Below, in pieces: positions 43,757-55,520 of a DNA stretch of 64,000 nt. Made by a program: the position numbers and the translations under genes. This stretch comes from Symbiodinium natans (taxonomy: Eukaryota > Sar > Dinophyceae > Suessiales > Symbiodiniaceae). The notes below the pieces were generated by a model. It saw nothing but the letters and a program-made list of their open reading frames with translations, was not told the DNA's origin and did no database searches. How positions within the stretch are numbered: the stretch's first letter is position 1; every line of letters starts with the position of its first letter. The stretch is taken from positions 1 through 64,000 of the forward strand of contig CAJNDS010000259.1 in the NCBI GenBank assembly GCA_905221605.1, in the 5' to 3' direction.

Positions 43757-45590
43757 CTGCGCCTGCAGTCTTCAAACAGGCGGGAAAGCCTCGTCGGGCG
43801 TCCGACATGTCTCCGGACTCCAAAGCAACCCTGCCTGCAACATACTCACGCAGCACTGCTCCCGCGTGAAGTGAGCTTTCAGCACAGCCTCAGAATGGCA
43901 CAAGTTTTCCCCGCTTTGTAACGCCTTTTCACTGTCTTCTGTGCCTCGAGGACCCTCCACTGGAAATGTCAAAAACATCGTAGTCAAACTTCAGCTGGGG
44001 AACCAGAACGCGAAAGCGAAAGGTGCAACGTTGGGCTAATGCCTGCTACTGGTAGCAGGGGTGGTACAACAAACAGTCCCGGATGCAAGCGTCTGACCTC
44101 AAAACCATCAATCCACTGTAGGCTTTTTACGTCTACAGGATTGAGGGTACTGGTCTAAGAGATCCTCAGCCTTGCGCCAACTGTCACCAAACCCCTTTTG
44201 CCACCCGAGCCGAAGCTCCACCCGTAATTCGACTGAGGAACGCCGAGGAGATCCGGACCGGTAGTGTCCTGTCGGGGGCTTGGTTCCGGGGATTAGGGTC
44301 TCTTGAGCACAGCTTACGCTTTGCAATGTGGTGGGGGCGCGGGCTGGAACACCCTGAACCCTAAACCTCTGGGCACGTGGAACCTCGAGAGCAAACGAGT
44401 CTCAGAGTTGCTTGGACAGGTGGGGCTTCCGTGAGTTTGCACAATGGGCATGTCCCCAACATCATAGTCCCTGTTGAAGTGCCCTGAGCACAAGGCTCCG
44501 TATCATACCAGCAACCCTCATGGCCCTCATGCTATCATTCAACCATGATGCAGTACCTCCAGCCCATGAAAGCCAAGAACATCTGCCCAAGTCCTGCCAG
44601 AAGAACCCGAGCGTTCTCACAACAAGCCCCTACAGCCGCACGCTGAACCCGAGGCCCTGAAACCACCCACGCTTTCCGTGTCCACTGCCCCTTCGGTTCC
44701 TCCACGGAGCATTGCTCTTGGATGAATCCGAGAAGCCCCTGCCGCTCGACTCGACACATTAGGGGCTGATTGTTGGGATTTGGGGATTCAAGGCGGTCTG
44801 GGGTGTTGACGGTTTGGGAAGGGCTTGAGAGCTTTGGCATAAATATCACGGATCGCCGGATTCTCTGTGGAGGTCTCGGCGCTGTGGGGAATAAGAGGCT
44901 ATAGGTGAGCCAGCCCTGATACCTAAACCCTCGCTGCAATAAGGTATCAAGTAGGACTATTTTGGGGTATATTTCAGGCACCCCGATTGTGGGGAAATAC
45001 GCATATATTGCCGTGTTAGAAAAGGGAGCAGGGAAGAACAACTAGCGTCTGTAAAACCTACGAGCTCCCAGTCCAATCCAAACCTATTTTCGTCGAAGGC
45101 AATACCCCTCGCAGAATTCTAAGCCCGCAGAGCGCCGGGTTTCCGTGCCAGCCTCCTTCAAGCTCTTGGCGGCAGAGTTCAGAGCCTTCCTTGTTTTAGA
45201 CTGAAGTCTTAGGGTGTAAGGCTTCCCGCGCAAAGGTTCCTACGCAGTGTGAGCTTGCGCGGCGGTTGTGTTTGGCAAGTATCCAAGAAGTAGAAATGCT
45301 GTGAGAGTTTGAAACTCCGCAAGCAACAAGCACGCAGATGCACGCCCTTCAAGCTGAACTAAAACACCTCTACAACCACGCACAACCATCACACATATAT
45401 GTATATGTACATATACATGATAAAGATAGCATGTAACAGTCTACAGCCAACAAGATCTTGTGGGCTTAGTTGGAACTTCTTGGAGACTTCTTGGGGACTT
45501 TTGAAACGCGGGAATGCTGACTTGAGCAAGCTCCTGAGAGGAACATCTGTGAGGCCCCAAACCCTGCACTCTGCACAGGTATCCGATAGG
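43757..45590 (-). other. intron-like region with weak exon candidates
   Basis: Possible - strand exons: around 44132-44220 (LGWQKGFGDSWRKAEDLLDQ onward, GT donor) and 44535-44700 (ENARVLLAGLGQMFLAFMGW). Neither could be phased with neighbours. Confidence 0.3.
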
Positions 45591-45725
45591 TTTAGGGTTT
45601 AGGGTTTAGGGTTTAGGGTTTAGGGCTTAGGGTTTAGGGCTTAGGGCTTAGGGCTTAGGGCTTAGGGCTTAGGGCTTAGGGTTTAGGGTTTAGGGTTTAG
45701 GGTTTAGGGTTTAGGGTTTAGGGTG
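45591..45725 (+). repeat. interstitial telomeric array with GGGCTTA variants
   Basis: TTTAGGG units with a central block of CTTAGGG units, about 19 heptamers. Confidence 0.95.
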
Positions 45726-46750
45726 TGTAGGAAGAGTGGCTCGCTGGTGCTAAAAGCACCCGGGCCGCTCGCCCTGCGCCGCTATGATGCCCCACCCCAA
45801 CCCCCCTGCTTATTCTCATTTAGGGTTTAGGGTTCTACCCCCCAACCCCCCTAACAAGGGGGGCCCTTGTTCTCAGCCAGATGGGCAGCAAAAATGAAGG
45901 GGGTAGCAGAGGCCTCGACCGGCCCCTGCTTTATGGGGTCTCTGCCCGTAGCCGATGGTCGTCGATTTGGGGTAATAATTACTCTATTGCTATGCTATTG
46001 TCGTGCATGACGCAGTTAAGTCCATGCCAGGGAGGCTTTACCCTCCCTGGCCCGCAGATTCGTCCTCGGTTCAGGGCTTAGCCCCACCCGGAAGGCTCGG
46101 GCGCCCATGCATGTGGTCAGCGGCGCCTCGCCAGGGAGACTGTCGTTTCTTTGAAAAAAGCCACAACGAGGTCAAGACACTGTTTTTGCTTAGCGTCCGG
46201 TAGTTCCAGATTCCATCCGTTTCTGAGACGCTTTCCAGCAAAACAAACATTAACAAACAAACTCATACTCGTGTCGTTTCTTCGTTTTGAAACCTTTACG
46301 CCACAGAAGAAAGTATGTTGGCTACGAGCAAATTTTAAAATTCTAATTAGTTTTATATAACTCTGTGTGCTGAAAATACTAGAACAAAAAGATGCAAACC
46401 GCTAGATTCATGCGCTCGGTGGCCAGAATCAGCGAGCCCTCTCCAACGACTCAGCGTCGCCCTTTTGGACGGCCAGACCTCTCACAGGGGCAGGGAAGAA
46501 CTAAACGTGACTGATGTTCAGCTGGTTTAGATGACTGACACCTAGTCCATGCTGACCTGCCACTCATAAACATTGACACGCCGCCTAAACCATCGCGTGG
46601 ACCATCACCTCCTCCCCCCCTGCCCTCAGAGCATGGCAAAACATGCCGCTAATTAGCTCCCCAGAGAAAACACATAGAAGGTTCACAAAACATACAAAAC
46701 CAGCAGCCCTCGAATAAAAACATCGCGTAACCCTGAAAATCAAACAAAGT
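45726..46750. other. intron or intergenic DNA, nothing assigned
   Basis: Short TTTAGGG remnant at 45820-45836. No exon supported on either strand. Confidence 0.3.
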
Positions 46751-47185
46751 CATGAGCCCTCGGCCACCTTCAGGGACGTTCATTCCCCGCCCCCTACTTC
46801 CGCTGCCCACAGAGCACGAAGAAAAGTGGTTTTTGCTGCGGCGCCCAAGCAAATCGATATGTAGCCCCTCAAAACATGCCAAATCAACCAGCCTACAAGA
46901 TGAAAGTACTTAACCTATCCAAAGTCATGAGCCCCCGGCCAATCCTCAAGAGGTTCACCTTCCTCCGCCCGTTACCCCGGCTTCCCACAAACCGCGAGAA
47001 AATGAGAAACATGTTTTGTTAAGTGTCCTGTAAAAGTCGATCTCTCGACAAAGCCAAAGACAAAAGAAGCGGGTTCTTAGCAAAAACATACAAAAACACG
47101 AACCCCCGACAAAAACGTTTCTGAGCACTGAAAAAGCATGAGCCCTTGGAGAACCCGCCCCCGCGGCGTTCTTACTCCGCTTGTA
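46751..47185. repeat. diverged tandem repeat (about 175-210 bp unit)
   Basis: Blocks beginning CATGAGCCC(t/c)CGGCCA and continuing with CCGCCC...TACccCGGCTTCCCACA and AGTCGAT/AATCGAT recur at 46751 and 46926. A third start (GCATGAGCCCTTGGAGAAC) at 47137 runs into the 3' end of the ORF at 47172-47654. Confidence 0.5.
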
Positions 47186-47654
47186 TCTCTTTGCTCTCGG
47201 GGGTAGTGACGTTGAAGTCCAAAAGGGTGTCCAAGTCCTCCTTTGCCCCTCCGGCTTGTTTGGCACCTCCTGCTCCCTTCGGAATGCTTGGCATCTGACA
47301 AACCAGACTCCGGCAATGTTCGCCTAGGTGCTCAAAGACATTCTCATTGTCGCACATGATGCGGATGCCCTTTGCGTCCTTCCGGGTCCTGATGTCAAAC
47401 GCCCTTGCCACCCCATCCCGAAGCATTGCCACAGTTACGGCTGGCACAACATGCAAGGAGCGAGTGACACCCGAGACGGTGATGTTCAAAGTGACGAGGC
47501 GTTGCTTGTTCTCATTGGCAACTCGGCGGTCTTCAGCAAACTTCTCTGCCTTATCCTTCATGCCCTGCTCCCTCTTGGTCCCGCCACGGACCCAGTCAGG
47601 TCCTCGGCGAAGAACTGGCCGACTTCGCTTTCGCTGCCCCGACAATGTCGCCAT
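47172..47654 (-). CDS. hypothetical protein, 160 aa, intronless
   Basis: Complete ATG-to-TAA frame. Basic N-terminus (residues 5-16 rich in Arg/Lys), charged helix (KDKAEKFAEDRRVANENKQR), then a compact beta-rich part (VTLNITVSGVTRSLHVVPAV, TVAMLRDGVARAFDIRTRKD) that recalls a ubiquitin-like or RBD-like fold, then an Ala/Gly-rich linker and an acidic tail. The fold comparison is only an impression. It may be a single-exon gene or the last exon of a longer one. Confidence 0.5.
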   Translation of the reverse strand: MATLSGQRKRSRPVLRRGPDWVRGGTKREQGMKDKAEKFAEDRRVANENKQRLVTLNITVSGVTRSLHVVPAVTVAMLRDGVARAFDIRTRKDAKGIRIMCDNENVFEHLGEHCRSLVCQMPSIPKGAGGAKQAGGAKEDLDTLLDFNVTTPESKEIQAE

Positions 47655-47974
47655 TCGCTTCTGTGCAAGGAAGTGGCGCTCACAAGCCAGTAGCGCTTAG
47701 CGCCAGGTTCGATGCGAGCAACCACACCTCTCCCCAGGCCCTGTGGAGGACATTTGCCACTGAAATGGCCAACCCACTGTCCGTTCCCGCTGTGTTTTTA
47801 TGCAGGGCCTGCGTGAGGATTGAAGCCTAAACTGGCCTAGGGGTATGGGACATGGGAGCAGAAACGCAAGCAGGAAAACCGGGGTAGGGTGCCTTACAGT
47901 ACCCCAAACCCTCCCCAAAGCCTATGCTTATCAGACCAAACTACACACCGAATGAGAAGGGCGTTGCAACTATT

Positions 47975-48005
47975 GAACCCTAAACCCTAAACCCTAAACC
48001 CTAAG
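47975..48005 (-). repeat. short CCCTAAA array
   Basis: Four CCCTAAA units, plus degenerate AAACCC words to 48100. Confidence 0.9.
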
Positions 48006-48441
48006 CCATGGCGCCAGGCTAACACAGAATCCCCCGAGCCCTCAACCCTATGAGATTCTTAAGCCCTAGCATCCTAAACCCCAAGAATCCTGAAGCCTTA
48101 GGTAAAGCCCCCCTCTGACTATATAATCATATACCAAAATTTTCATTAAAAATATAGAATACTGTATAAGAAAACATGACGCTTCACCACACCTGCCCAG
48201 GCACAGAAGCGTGGATAAAAATGAAATCAGCCATCGTCGCATTATACTATATTGTCATATAGAATACGATACAATAAGAGGTAACATCATACAAAGACAC
48301 AATAAGATTCTTTAACATTCAACCTACATGCGTGTGGAGGGCCCTGTGCAAAACCCCAAAAACCTCACACCCTACACCCAAGCCCGAAACCCGGACGTCC
48401 AAGGACCCAAGCCCCTAAACCCTAAACCCTAACCCCCCTGC

Positions 48442-48505
48442 CAAGCTTCTCTTTGGGGTCGATGGTGTTGCAAAGCATCTGGTCCAAGAAGTCGGCGACA
48501 GCCTC
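48442..48505 (-). CDS. coding exon (EAVADFLDQMLCNTIDPKEK)
   Basis: CCAAG|G acceptor, frame EAVADFLDQMLCNTIDPKEK then L plus a split Gly, and a GC donor (CTTG|GCAGGG). Part of the long - strand gene by position. Confidence 0.55.
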
Positions 48506-49111
48506 CTTGGCAGCGCGTCGAGTGCGAGAAGGGAAGCTCTCTTAGGTGTAACATTAGGGAGCTCTTGCTATGAAATTGTAGCTTTTTTGGCCCCTTGCTG
48601 CAAGGACAGCCAAAATTCATGTTCTCAGCGTCGTCACTGTCAGGATCTAGATGGCTTGGGCTGCGGGCGTCCACACTTTCGGACATGCACTGCTCGATAC
48701 TCTCTCATGGCACAGTAGGAGCCTTGAAGTACTATCCCTGACAGCAAGCATCCTGGATCCATGCTGAAAACTGAAAACATAGCCATAGTCTTGGGATACA
48801 TCCCGAATCCCCCAAAACGCCCCGGCCTCGCATGCTTGCAAGATGCGGAAGGCAAGTGGAGTCAACAAGTATGTGCTGCAAAATGTCATTGCATGCATCA
48901 TGTAGACTGTCAGCACCAATCTTTCTGTCCATACCTCATCTTCCAAACAGCCTAGGCTTAGCCGCCTCGCAAACTCTCAAATAACTATTAATTCGGTCCA
49001 ATCCAACCACCCACCCAACCCCATAAACCGCCAGGGATCCAAATTCATGGCGGTTTGGGGCTCATCAGGCTTGAAGTCGTTGGCCGTCTTCTTCAAAAAG
49101 AATTCTGGCAC

Positions 49112-49207
49112 CTGGCCAGCAGCATGCTGCCCATGGCCCCATGCATGGGATGGCTCAGCCAGATCAGTTCCACGGGCCACATGAAGATCCCAATAGCGAT
49201 CTCAATG
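49112..49207 (-). CDS. coding exon (IEIAIGIFMWPVELIWLSHP)
   Basis: AAAG acceptor, 31 codons (IEIAIGIFMWPVELIWLSHP then MHGAMGSMLLA), frame open exactly to an AG|GT donor. The first 20 residues are hydrophobic enough for a membrane segment or a buried helix. The bases just beyond (49063-49111) have another open frame (VPEFFLKKTANDFKPDEPQT), but that would need a different splice choice. Confidence 0.5.
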
Positions 49208-49707
49208 CTTTGACAGCAGATCCTTGTTTGCCTACGGCCACTGCTGGCAGAGTGCCGCGAAGCGGGTGCTTTGTCGCAACAGCGGCTCGATCACGCCGTA
49301 GACAAAGAGGCCTCGAAAATTTGGTGACTATTGAATGTATCTACACACCATTTCCACAGCTCCTTGTCGGGGTTGTGTTCCGTTTGACAGTGCTAGGATT
49401 GTTGGGTCTAGGGTCTGGGGGGGCCCCAAGCTACGATACACCATTTTGACACCATGGACAAGAACCCGCGACGTGGTCAGTGCACAAACCCTTAGTTCTT
49501 GGTTCCCAAACACACGAAACACAGGATTCTGGCACTTCGTGGGGTATATTCGGGGGACCCCTCTTCTGGGAAATGAAACGACCTGAAGCCTTCATCCGTG
49601 AACATCTCGGCCCATGTGCGCAGTGCTGGCAGGAACGGGCGCAGGTCTCGATCGATGTCCTGGAATCACGATGACCATTTTCTGGCTCCATCTTCAGGGT
49701 GTAGGAT

Positions 49708-49713
49708 ATGTGT

Positions 49714-49760
<47 letters not shown>

Positions 49761-49812
49761 TATATATACATATTATATATATATATACATATATATATGT
49801 ATATATACATAT
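49708..49812. repeat. (ATATAC)n / (TA)n microsatellite
   Basis: Regular ATATAC hexanucleotides followed by TATATA runs with CATATG interruptions. Confidence 0.95.
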
Positions 49813-50295
49813 GTTCCATTTAGGGCTTGCCCAGACTCGAGCTTCGAGCTTAAGAAGGAACTAAGCCTAAAGTCGATGAACCACCTGGCAATGGCTGCAT
49901 CCCTCTGCCAGCCCCTAGTTCCCCGAGTTGCCAAGAGCCTTCAAGCACAGACGCTGGACACACTCGGCTCACCCCATGAAGCTCCTGGAGGCTCGCAGCC
50001 TCCCTCCATCTCCTCCGAAGATTCTTTTAAGGGACATGATGAAGGGACGAAGAGGAGGGGGGGGGATCACAGGGCTTTGAGACTGAGGGGTTTAGCTTGG
50101 GCGTAGGGTTCGGGCTCATCGCTGCTCATATGCCAGAAGCCATGGCGTTGGGTTCACAAGAACCTGTTGTTCATGCCACTCAGCACTTCCAGCAGATGCG
50201 CAGCCATCGTACAGGATCCACCCCAAAACCGAACTAATGAACCCTCAATCTCAAAGCCAAAGTTTTCAGCAGAGCGTCATGGCTGCATGTGACAC

Positions 50296-50927
50296 ATTGC
50301 GCAAAGCCAGCTTCATGAACATTGGCAAGTCCATGCTCTTGATGACCGGGAGGAACTTGTCCATGAGGAACTGCCGGAAGGAGTTTAGACCTGCGCTGGG
50401 GGTTTGTAGTGAGGCCCGAAGCCGCGAAACACGCCCCGAAACAAACGCGACCTCTCTTATGTGCGCAAGACATGTCTGGGCTGGCTTAGGAACGTGTATC
50501 GGCTTGACGACTACAGTCACATTGATAACATTTGGTATTCCCATCCACAAGGCCTGCGCCTGCCTATCTAAAGATTCCCAGAAGTCACGAAGTCGACGCT
50601 GGGTTTTCTGGGACGAATCGTGGTTGCTGCGCTCATGCCTTTTGAAGCCTCTCTTTGGGGGGTGTGTGTGTGCTTGTCTTATCATTGGGTTGGGGGGCAT
50701 GGGAAGGCCTGGAACCCGAGAACCTAAGATGCAAAAGTTCTGTGTACATCGCCAGGCCATCACAATCCTCAGCATGCTCGTTTGTCGTTTGTGGATCCTT
50801 TTGTCATAGAGGAGCTCTGTGGTGAAGGGTTGCAGGTTGCACCTAAGCTCCTGAGACCCAGGCCGATGGTGTAGATGTTCTTCAGCTCCACTTCCTCCTT
50901 GCTCTTGTCCTCGGGGCCCAGCTTGTC
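50296..50927 (-). CDS. two exons in phase, C-terminal part of the IQGAP/RasGAP-like region
   Basis: Exon 50927-50858 (GTAGCAG|G acceptor): DKLGPEDKSKEEVELKNIYT then IGL and a split Gly (GT donor). Exon 50390-50296 (GCAG|GT, donor GTGTCA): LNSFRQFLMDKFLPVIKSMD then LPMFMKLALRN. The split G+GT codon gives Gly, keeping the frame. Composition fits an all-helical domain such as RasGAP. These follow the exon at 51443-51529 in phase 0. Confidence 0.55.
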
Positions 50928-51377
50928 CTGCTACAGCACCAGGCAGTTGCTTCATTACTGGAACTAGGGAACAGGTTTTGGGCTTGGGGTTCAGGAGGTA
51001 GCCTCCCTATCAACTCCCCAAGCATCCCTCAAGCCCGAAGAACCCAAATCCCTGAACCCGAAAACCTGCAGCTTCAACAACCTCAAGTCCCTGAATGCCC
51101 CCCCCCCCCCTCCCCAAGAAAGCCCGCAAAGCCCCTAGAAAACCCATGATAAGTACTAATCATAACAATGATAAGATACTGATAAAATACAAAAACAAAA
51201 CACAGACCAAGCCCCCAGAGTCCCTGAAGGCCCCTAAACATTCAAAAAAACATGCCCTCAAAGCCCTTGAAGTCCCGAAAAGCCCATTTATTTAAAAACC
51301 ATAAAAATGAACGCCCTCAATGTTCTTGAAGCCCTGACAAGCCCCTTACACAAGAAAACCCAAGATGCCCCCAAAGT

Positions 51378-51434
51378 CCTAAACCCCAAACCCCAAACCC
51401 TAAACCCTAAACCCTAAACCCTAAACCCTAAACC
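51378..51434 (-). repeat. CCCTAAA array next to an exon end
   Basis: CCCCAAA then CCCTAAA units, ending 9 bp from the exon 51443-51529. Confidence 0.95.
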
Positions 51435-51442
51435 GCCAAGTC

Positions 51443-51746
51443 CTTGAAGTCGTTGTAGCTCAGGCAGAAGCCGGCGCTGGAGACGGCGCTGGAGCTGGAG
51501 ATGGCGCCGACCAGCTCCAGGATGGACTCCTGGGGCTTTTAGGGGCTTAGGGGCTTAGGGTTTAGGGTTTAGGGCTTAGGGTTTAGGGTTGGTTTAGGGT
51601 TTAGGGTTTAGGGGCTCAGGGCTTAGGGGCTTGGGGGCCTAGGGGCCTTCGGGGCTCAGGGGCTTGGGGGCTTAGGGTTTAGGGTTGAGGGTTTAGGGTT
51701 CAAACAGGGTTGTGCGGGGTTTGGGTGGCTAGGGGGTTTGTGGGTT

Positions 51747-51806
<60 letters not shown>

Positions 51807-52434
51807 CGTCAGGATCGCTTTGTTAAAATGGCCGGTCTTGGGGGTCTTGGGATCTTCGGGTTCTAGGGTTTGAGGGTTGCAGGTTTGTTGGGCTTGAGGG
51901 GCTCTATGGAGGGCGGGGGTTTAAGCTTGGGTTGAGGTTTGGGGGGAGGAGCATTTGAGGCTTGGCACCCGAGTGCTTGTTGTAGCGGGGGTGTGCGCTC
52001 GAAAAGGGGCCGGATCCAAAAAAAAACAACTCAAGCCCAGGAGCTCAAACCCTAAACCCTAAACCCTAACCCTAAACCCTAAACCCTAAACCCTAAACCC
52101 TAAACCTCATCTGCGAGCCCAGACACCTTCTACTCCCAATGCCACCACTCCGACCAACCCAAAAAGCCGTGAGCCCCACGAGTCAACCCGGAACCCTATA
52201 TCGCTAGAAGCCCAAGCCCTAACCCTAAACCGTATACATACCCTAAACCCTAAACCCTAAACCCCAAACCTCTAACCCCTAAACCCCTAAACCCTCAACC
52301 CCTGAAGCCTGAACACCCCCCCCCCCCCCAACCCCCCCCCCCCCCCCCGCCCCCAAACCCCCCCCCCGAGTGTCCTTCGGCAGCTCCTTGGACTTCGATC
52401 CAAGGAAGGGGTGCATCACCTGCCAGGTGTTGGA
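51443..52434 (-). CDS. two exons in phase (SNTWQVMHPFLGSKSKELPK / ESILELVGAISSSSAVSSAG)
   Basis: Exon 52434-52375: 20 codons SNTWQVMHPFLGSKSKELPK, GA donor (AAG|GACAC). Exon 51529-51443: CCCAG|G acceptor, 29 codons ESILELVGAISSSSAVSSAG then FCLSYNDFK, GA donor (AAG|GACTT). Both phase 0. The intron between them (about 850 bp) holds telomere-type repeats, a 58-base G run and C runs. Confidence 0.55.
51545..51716 (+). repeat. degenerate TTTAGGG/GGGCTTA field
   Basis: TTTAGGG, CTTAGGG and CTTGGGG units directly upstream of the 51529 exon on the - strand. Confidence 0.9.
51749..51806 (+). repeat. G homopolymer, 58 bases
   Basis: Uninterrupted run of G. Length in the assembly may be unreliable. 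Confidence 0.97.
52049..52107 (-). repeat. CCCTAAA array
   Basis: Eight or nine CCCTAAA units; another cluster lies at 52215-52305, followed by C runs (52315-52368). Confidence 0.95.
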
Positions 52435-53077
52435 CTCTTCAGGGCTTAGGGTTTATAGGGCTGAGAGGGCTTAGGGCTTAGGGCTGAGGGCTGAGGGCTG
52501 AGGGCTGAGGGGAGGGCTGAGGGCTGAGGGCTTATGGTTGAGGCAGGTTTGGGGGTTGGTGTTTTACAGGGTTTAGGGTCTAGGGCTTAGGGGCCTTCAG
52601 GGGCTTGCGGTCACACTGGACCATCCCAAACCCTGAGCCCTACAAGACATTCTCAGGGTTACAGGGCTTCTAGGCGGGGCTGGAGCTTCGGCGATCTGGC
52701 CCCAAGCACTCCATCTGGCTGCAGCCTAAACGGCCCTAAACCCTAAACCCTAAACCCTAAATCCCAAGCCCTCTAAACCCAAAGTAGGCGGGGCCTGCTT
52801 GGCAAAGGCCTGGAGCAGCGCCTGCGCTTGGCAGATCCCCCCCCCTTCACTTAGGGCCTCAGGGTTTAAGAGGGCGCGGGGTGAGGGTTTAGGGTTTGGG
52901 GTTGGGCTTTGGGGGTTTCAGGTCAGGGTTTTGCCCCCAAGCCCTATAAGCCCGCAAGTATGTCGGGCAATGAACCCTAAACCCTAAACCCTACAAACCC
53001 TACAAACCCTACAAACCCTAAACCCTAAACCCTAAACCCTACAAACCCTAAACCTAGAACCCTGAAGAGCTCCCAGC

Positions 53078-55186
53078 CTGGCGGGAGAAGACCATGAAGG
53101 CCATCGACCCCTTGCTGAGGAAGTGCTGCACGTGGCCTCAAGAGAGTGGGCTTCTTCAGGCGGCTGAGAGGGCAGCTTGGCTCTGAAGCTTCAAGGGTTT
53201 CAGGGTTTAGGGTTTAGGGTTTAGGGTTTAGGGTTTAGGGTTTAGGGTTTAGGGTTTAGGGTTTAGGGTTTAGGGGTTTCAGGGTTTAGGGTTTGTGCGT
53301 TGAAGACAAGGGGTCGGGGACGAGGTGCGCTCACCCAAGGAATCCTTAAAACCGTGTGGGTGATGGGCAGGTTTTTTTTTTTTTTTTGGGGGGGGGGGGG
53401 GGGGGGAGGGTCTTCTTGATAGGGGTCTTTCCGTAGTGCCACAGGCCTCTGGCAACTTTTGGTGTCAGGCAGGCATCGCCTTCGTTCGTGGTTTAGGGTT
53501 TAGGGTTTAGGGTTTAGGGTTTAGGGTTTAGGGTTTAGGGTTTAGGGTTTAGGGTTTAGGGTTTAGGGTTTAGGGTTTAGGGTTTAGGGTTAGGTTTAGG
53601 GTTTAGGGTTTAGGGTTTAGGGTTTAGGGTTTAGGGTTTAGGGTTTAGGGTTTAGGGTTTAGGGTTTAGGGTTTAGGGTTTAGGGTTTAGGGTTGAAGAA
53701 CTGCTGGCTTGCTCATCCAAAACATGACTCAACTAGCTCCCATTGCTGCCACCTAGGGGGTCAAATGCCGACAGATCCAGTTCCAAGCCAACGACCAACC
53801 CAGACCCAGCACGAAGAGCTTCGTGGCGTCACAGTCACAAGGCTTCCCTCTGGGTGAGTTGTGCGCGCAGGGTGTGGTCGGAGGGGTAAACATAGGCGAC
53901 AAAGACATACAACAATAATTAGGTGCGCGCAGGGTGTGGTCGGATTGGTAAACATAGGCGACGAAGACATGCAATAATAATCAGGCTCCCGGGGCTTGAA
54001 ACTGCGGGCCTGCATTCTCTGCTTCCTTGGAGATCATGATCTTCAGGAAGGAGTTGAACAGGTACTGGCACCTTCAACGTGGGACATGTGTTGTGCTGAC
54101 ACCCTAAATGTGGGAAATAATCATCGGGCTTCTTTCGATGCACTGCGTGCAGGCTTGGACAAGCACACATTGCGCTCAAGAACTACCCTAAACCTTGAGG
54201 TTTAGGGTTTAGGGTTTAGGGCTTCGGGTTTCGGGTTGAGGGTTGAGGGTTTAGGGTTTAGGGTTGAACCCTAACTTCCACCACCAAAAAACACATGCAC
54301 ACGCACAAATCCCGAAAGCAGCTAAACAAATTGTAGGGCTGGGGGTCAAGGTTTAGGGGCAAGCGTTATGGCCATGTTTGGCATGCATCGGCTAAGAGAA
54401 GACGGATCTCCCCATCCAGTCTTCAAAAAGCCGCACCACACGCAACATTGCGCAGCAAGACCAGTCTTCACAATAGCCTATACTAATACTTCCCTTGGAA
54501 CCATAATAGCAGAAGCCTGGTTTCTTGGAGTCAAGTGCTCCCGTGTGCTTGAAGCTTTATATAAACGAAATAGAACATAATTCCGCTGGGGTTGCTATTG
54601 CAAGGCGGCCCGGAGAACTCACCTTAAACCCTAAACCCTATACCCGAAACCCTAAACCCTAAACCCTGAACCCTATCTAAACCCCTAAACCCTGAACCCT
54701 AAACCCTAAACTCTACGAAGACTACAGCTTTGTCCTTCGGGCACGGCGCCGGGGATCCGCGGTGTCTCCGTAGAGGGCCCGGACAGTGTGCAGGAATGTC
54801 TCCATTTCATCCTGTGGGGCTAGTTTAGGGGGTTCAGGGCTTGGGGTTTGGGGTTTGGGGTTTGGGGTTTAGGGGTTAGGGATTTAGGGGTTTAGGGTTT
54901 TAGGGTTTTAGGGTTTAGGGTTTAGGGTTTAGGGTTTAGGGTTTAGGGTTTAGGGTTTAGGGTTTAGGGTTTAGGGTTTAGGGTTTAGGGTTTAGGGTTT
55001 AGGGTTTAGGGTTTAGGGTTTAGGGTTTAGGGTTTAGGGTTTAGGGTTCAAGGTTCAAGGTTCAGGGTTCAGGCAGGTCATGCCGCAAACCTTGAGGCCA
55101 CGCCCGGCCTCATCTTGCATGTACTGGGAGAGCTGCGACAGATAGACCGGCTGCTGCTGGAGGATCCACAGCATGCGGCTGTAGGT
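53078..55186 (-). CDS. exons resembling an IQGAP-type RasGAP domain
   Basis: Exon 55186-55091: 32 codons, TYSRMLWILQQQPVYLSQLS then QYMQDEAGRGLK, GT donor. Exon 54811-54735: CACAG|G, DEMETFLHTVRALYGDTADP then RRRAR, GA donor. Exon 53136-53078: GAG|G, HVQHFLSKGSMAFMVFSRQ, GC donor. The order QxQPVYLxxL followed by FLxTVxxLYGDxxDxR parallels the start of the GAP-related domain of IQGAP proteins (QTQPxYLxKL...F...V..LY....REE). GAPs of this family bind Ras/Rho GTPases and organise actin. The arginine finger is not seen, as expected for IQGAPs. Tentative: the match rests on two exons and memory of the family. Confidence 0.45.
53193..53292 (+). repeat. interstitial telomeric array (TTTAGGG)12
   Basis: Perfect heptamers; 57 bp from the exon at 53078-53136. 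Confidence 0.97.
53379..53407 (+). repeat. T then G homopolymer junction
   Basis: A T run directly followed by a G run of about 18, then AGGG. Confidence 0.9.
53491..53695 (+). repeat. interstitial telomeric array (TTTAGGG)29
   Basis: About 205 bp of nearly perfect TTTAGGG, one of the longest arrays of the window. Confidence 0.97.
53861..53982. repeat. 62-bp tandem duplication
   Basis: Two adjacent copies starting GTGCGCGCAGGGTGTGGTCG (53861 and 53923) differ at a few positions, suggesting a fairly recent duplication. Confidence 0.85.
54623..54714 (-). repeat. CCCTAAA array, imperfect
   Basis: About twelve units including CCCTATA, CCCGAAA and CCCTGAA, ending 21 bp from the exon at 54735. 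Confidence 0.9.
54835..55072 (+). repeat. interstitial telomeric array (TTTAGGG), about 30 units
   Basis: TTTGGGG-rich left edge, a long perfect TTTAGGG core, and TTCAAGG/TTCAGGG at the right edge, 20 bp from the exon at 55091-55186. Confidence 0.97.
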
Positions 55187-55474
55187 CTGCCATGTCAGGG
55201 GATTTAGGGTTTAGGGTTTAAGGTTTAGGGTTTAGGGTTTTGGGTTTAGGGTTTTGGGTTTTGGGGAAAATAGTTTTTTCTTCTTTTTCACAATAGCAGG
55301 ATTCTCTTGTAATAAAGACCCCAAGAAGGTGCCCAGAAGTTCCGAAGCCAGCATGTCCAGAAGTGCCCCCACCCGCCCCCCCCCCCCGCCCCAACCCCGT
55401 CCTCCACCCTTCCGAGTTGTTAGATCTTGAGACCCCAAACTCTCAACCGGCCCCCCCTCCCTCCCCCCGGGCAC

Positions 55475-55520
55475 CGCAATGTGCTTTGGCATCCGCTCGT
55501 CCACCAGCTTGCTCATGGTG
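55475..55520 (-). CDS. coding exon (TMSKLVDERMPKHIA)
   Basis: GCCGAG acceptor, frame TMSKLVDERMPKHIA, GT donor. It would precede the RasGAP-like exon at 55186 in phase 0. Confidence 0.45.
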
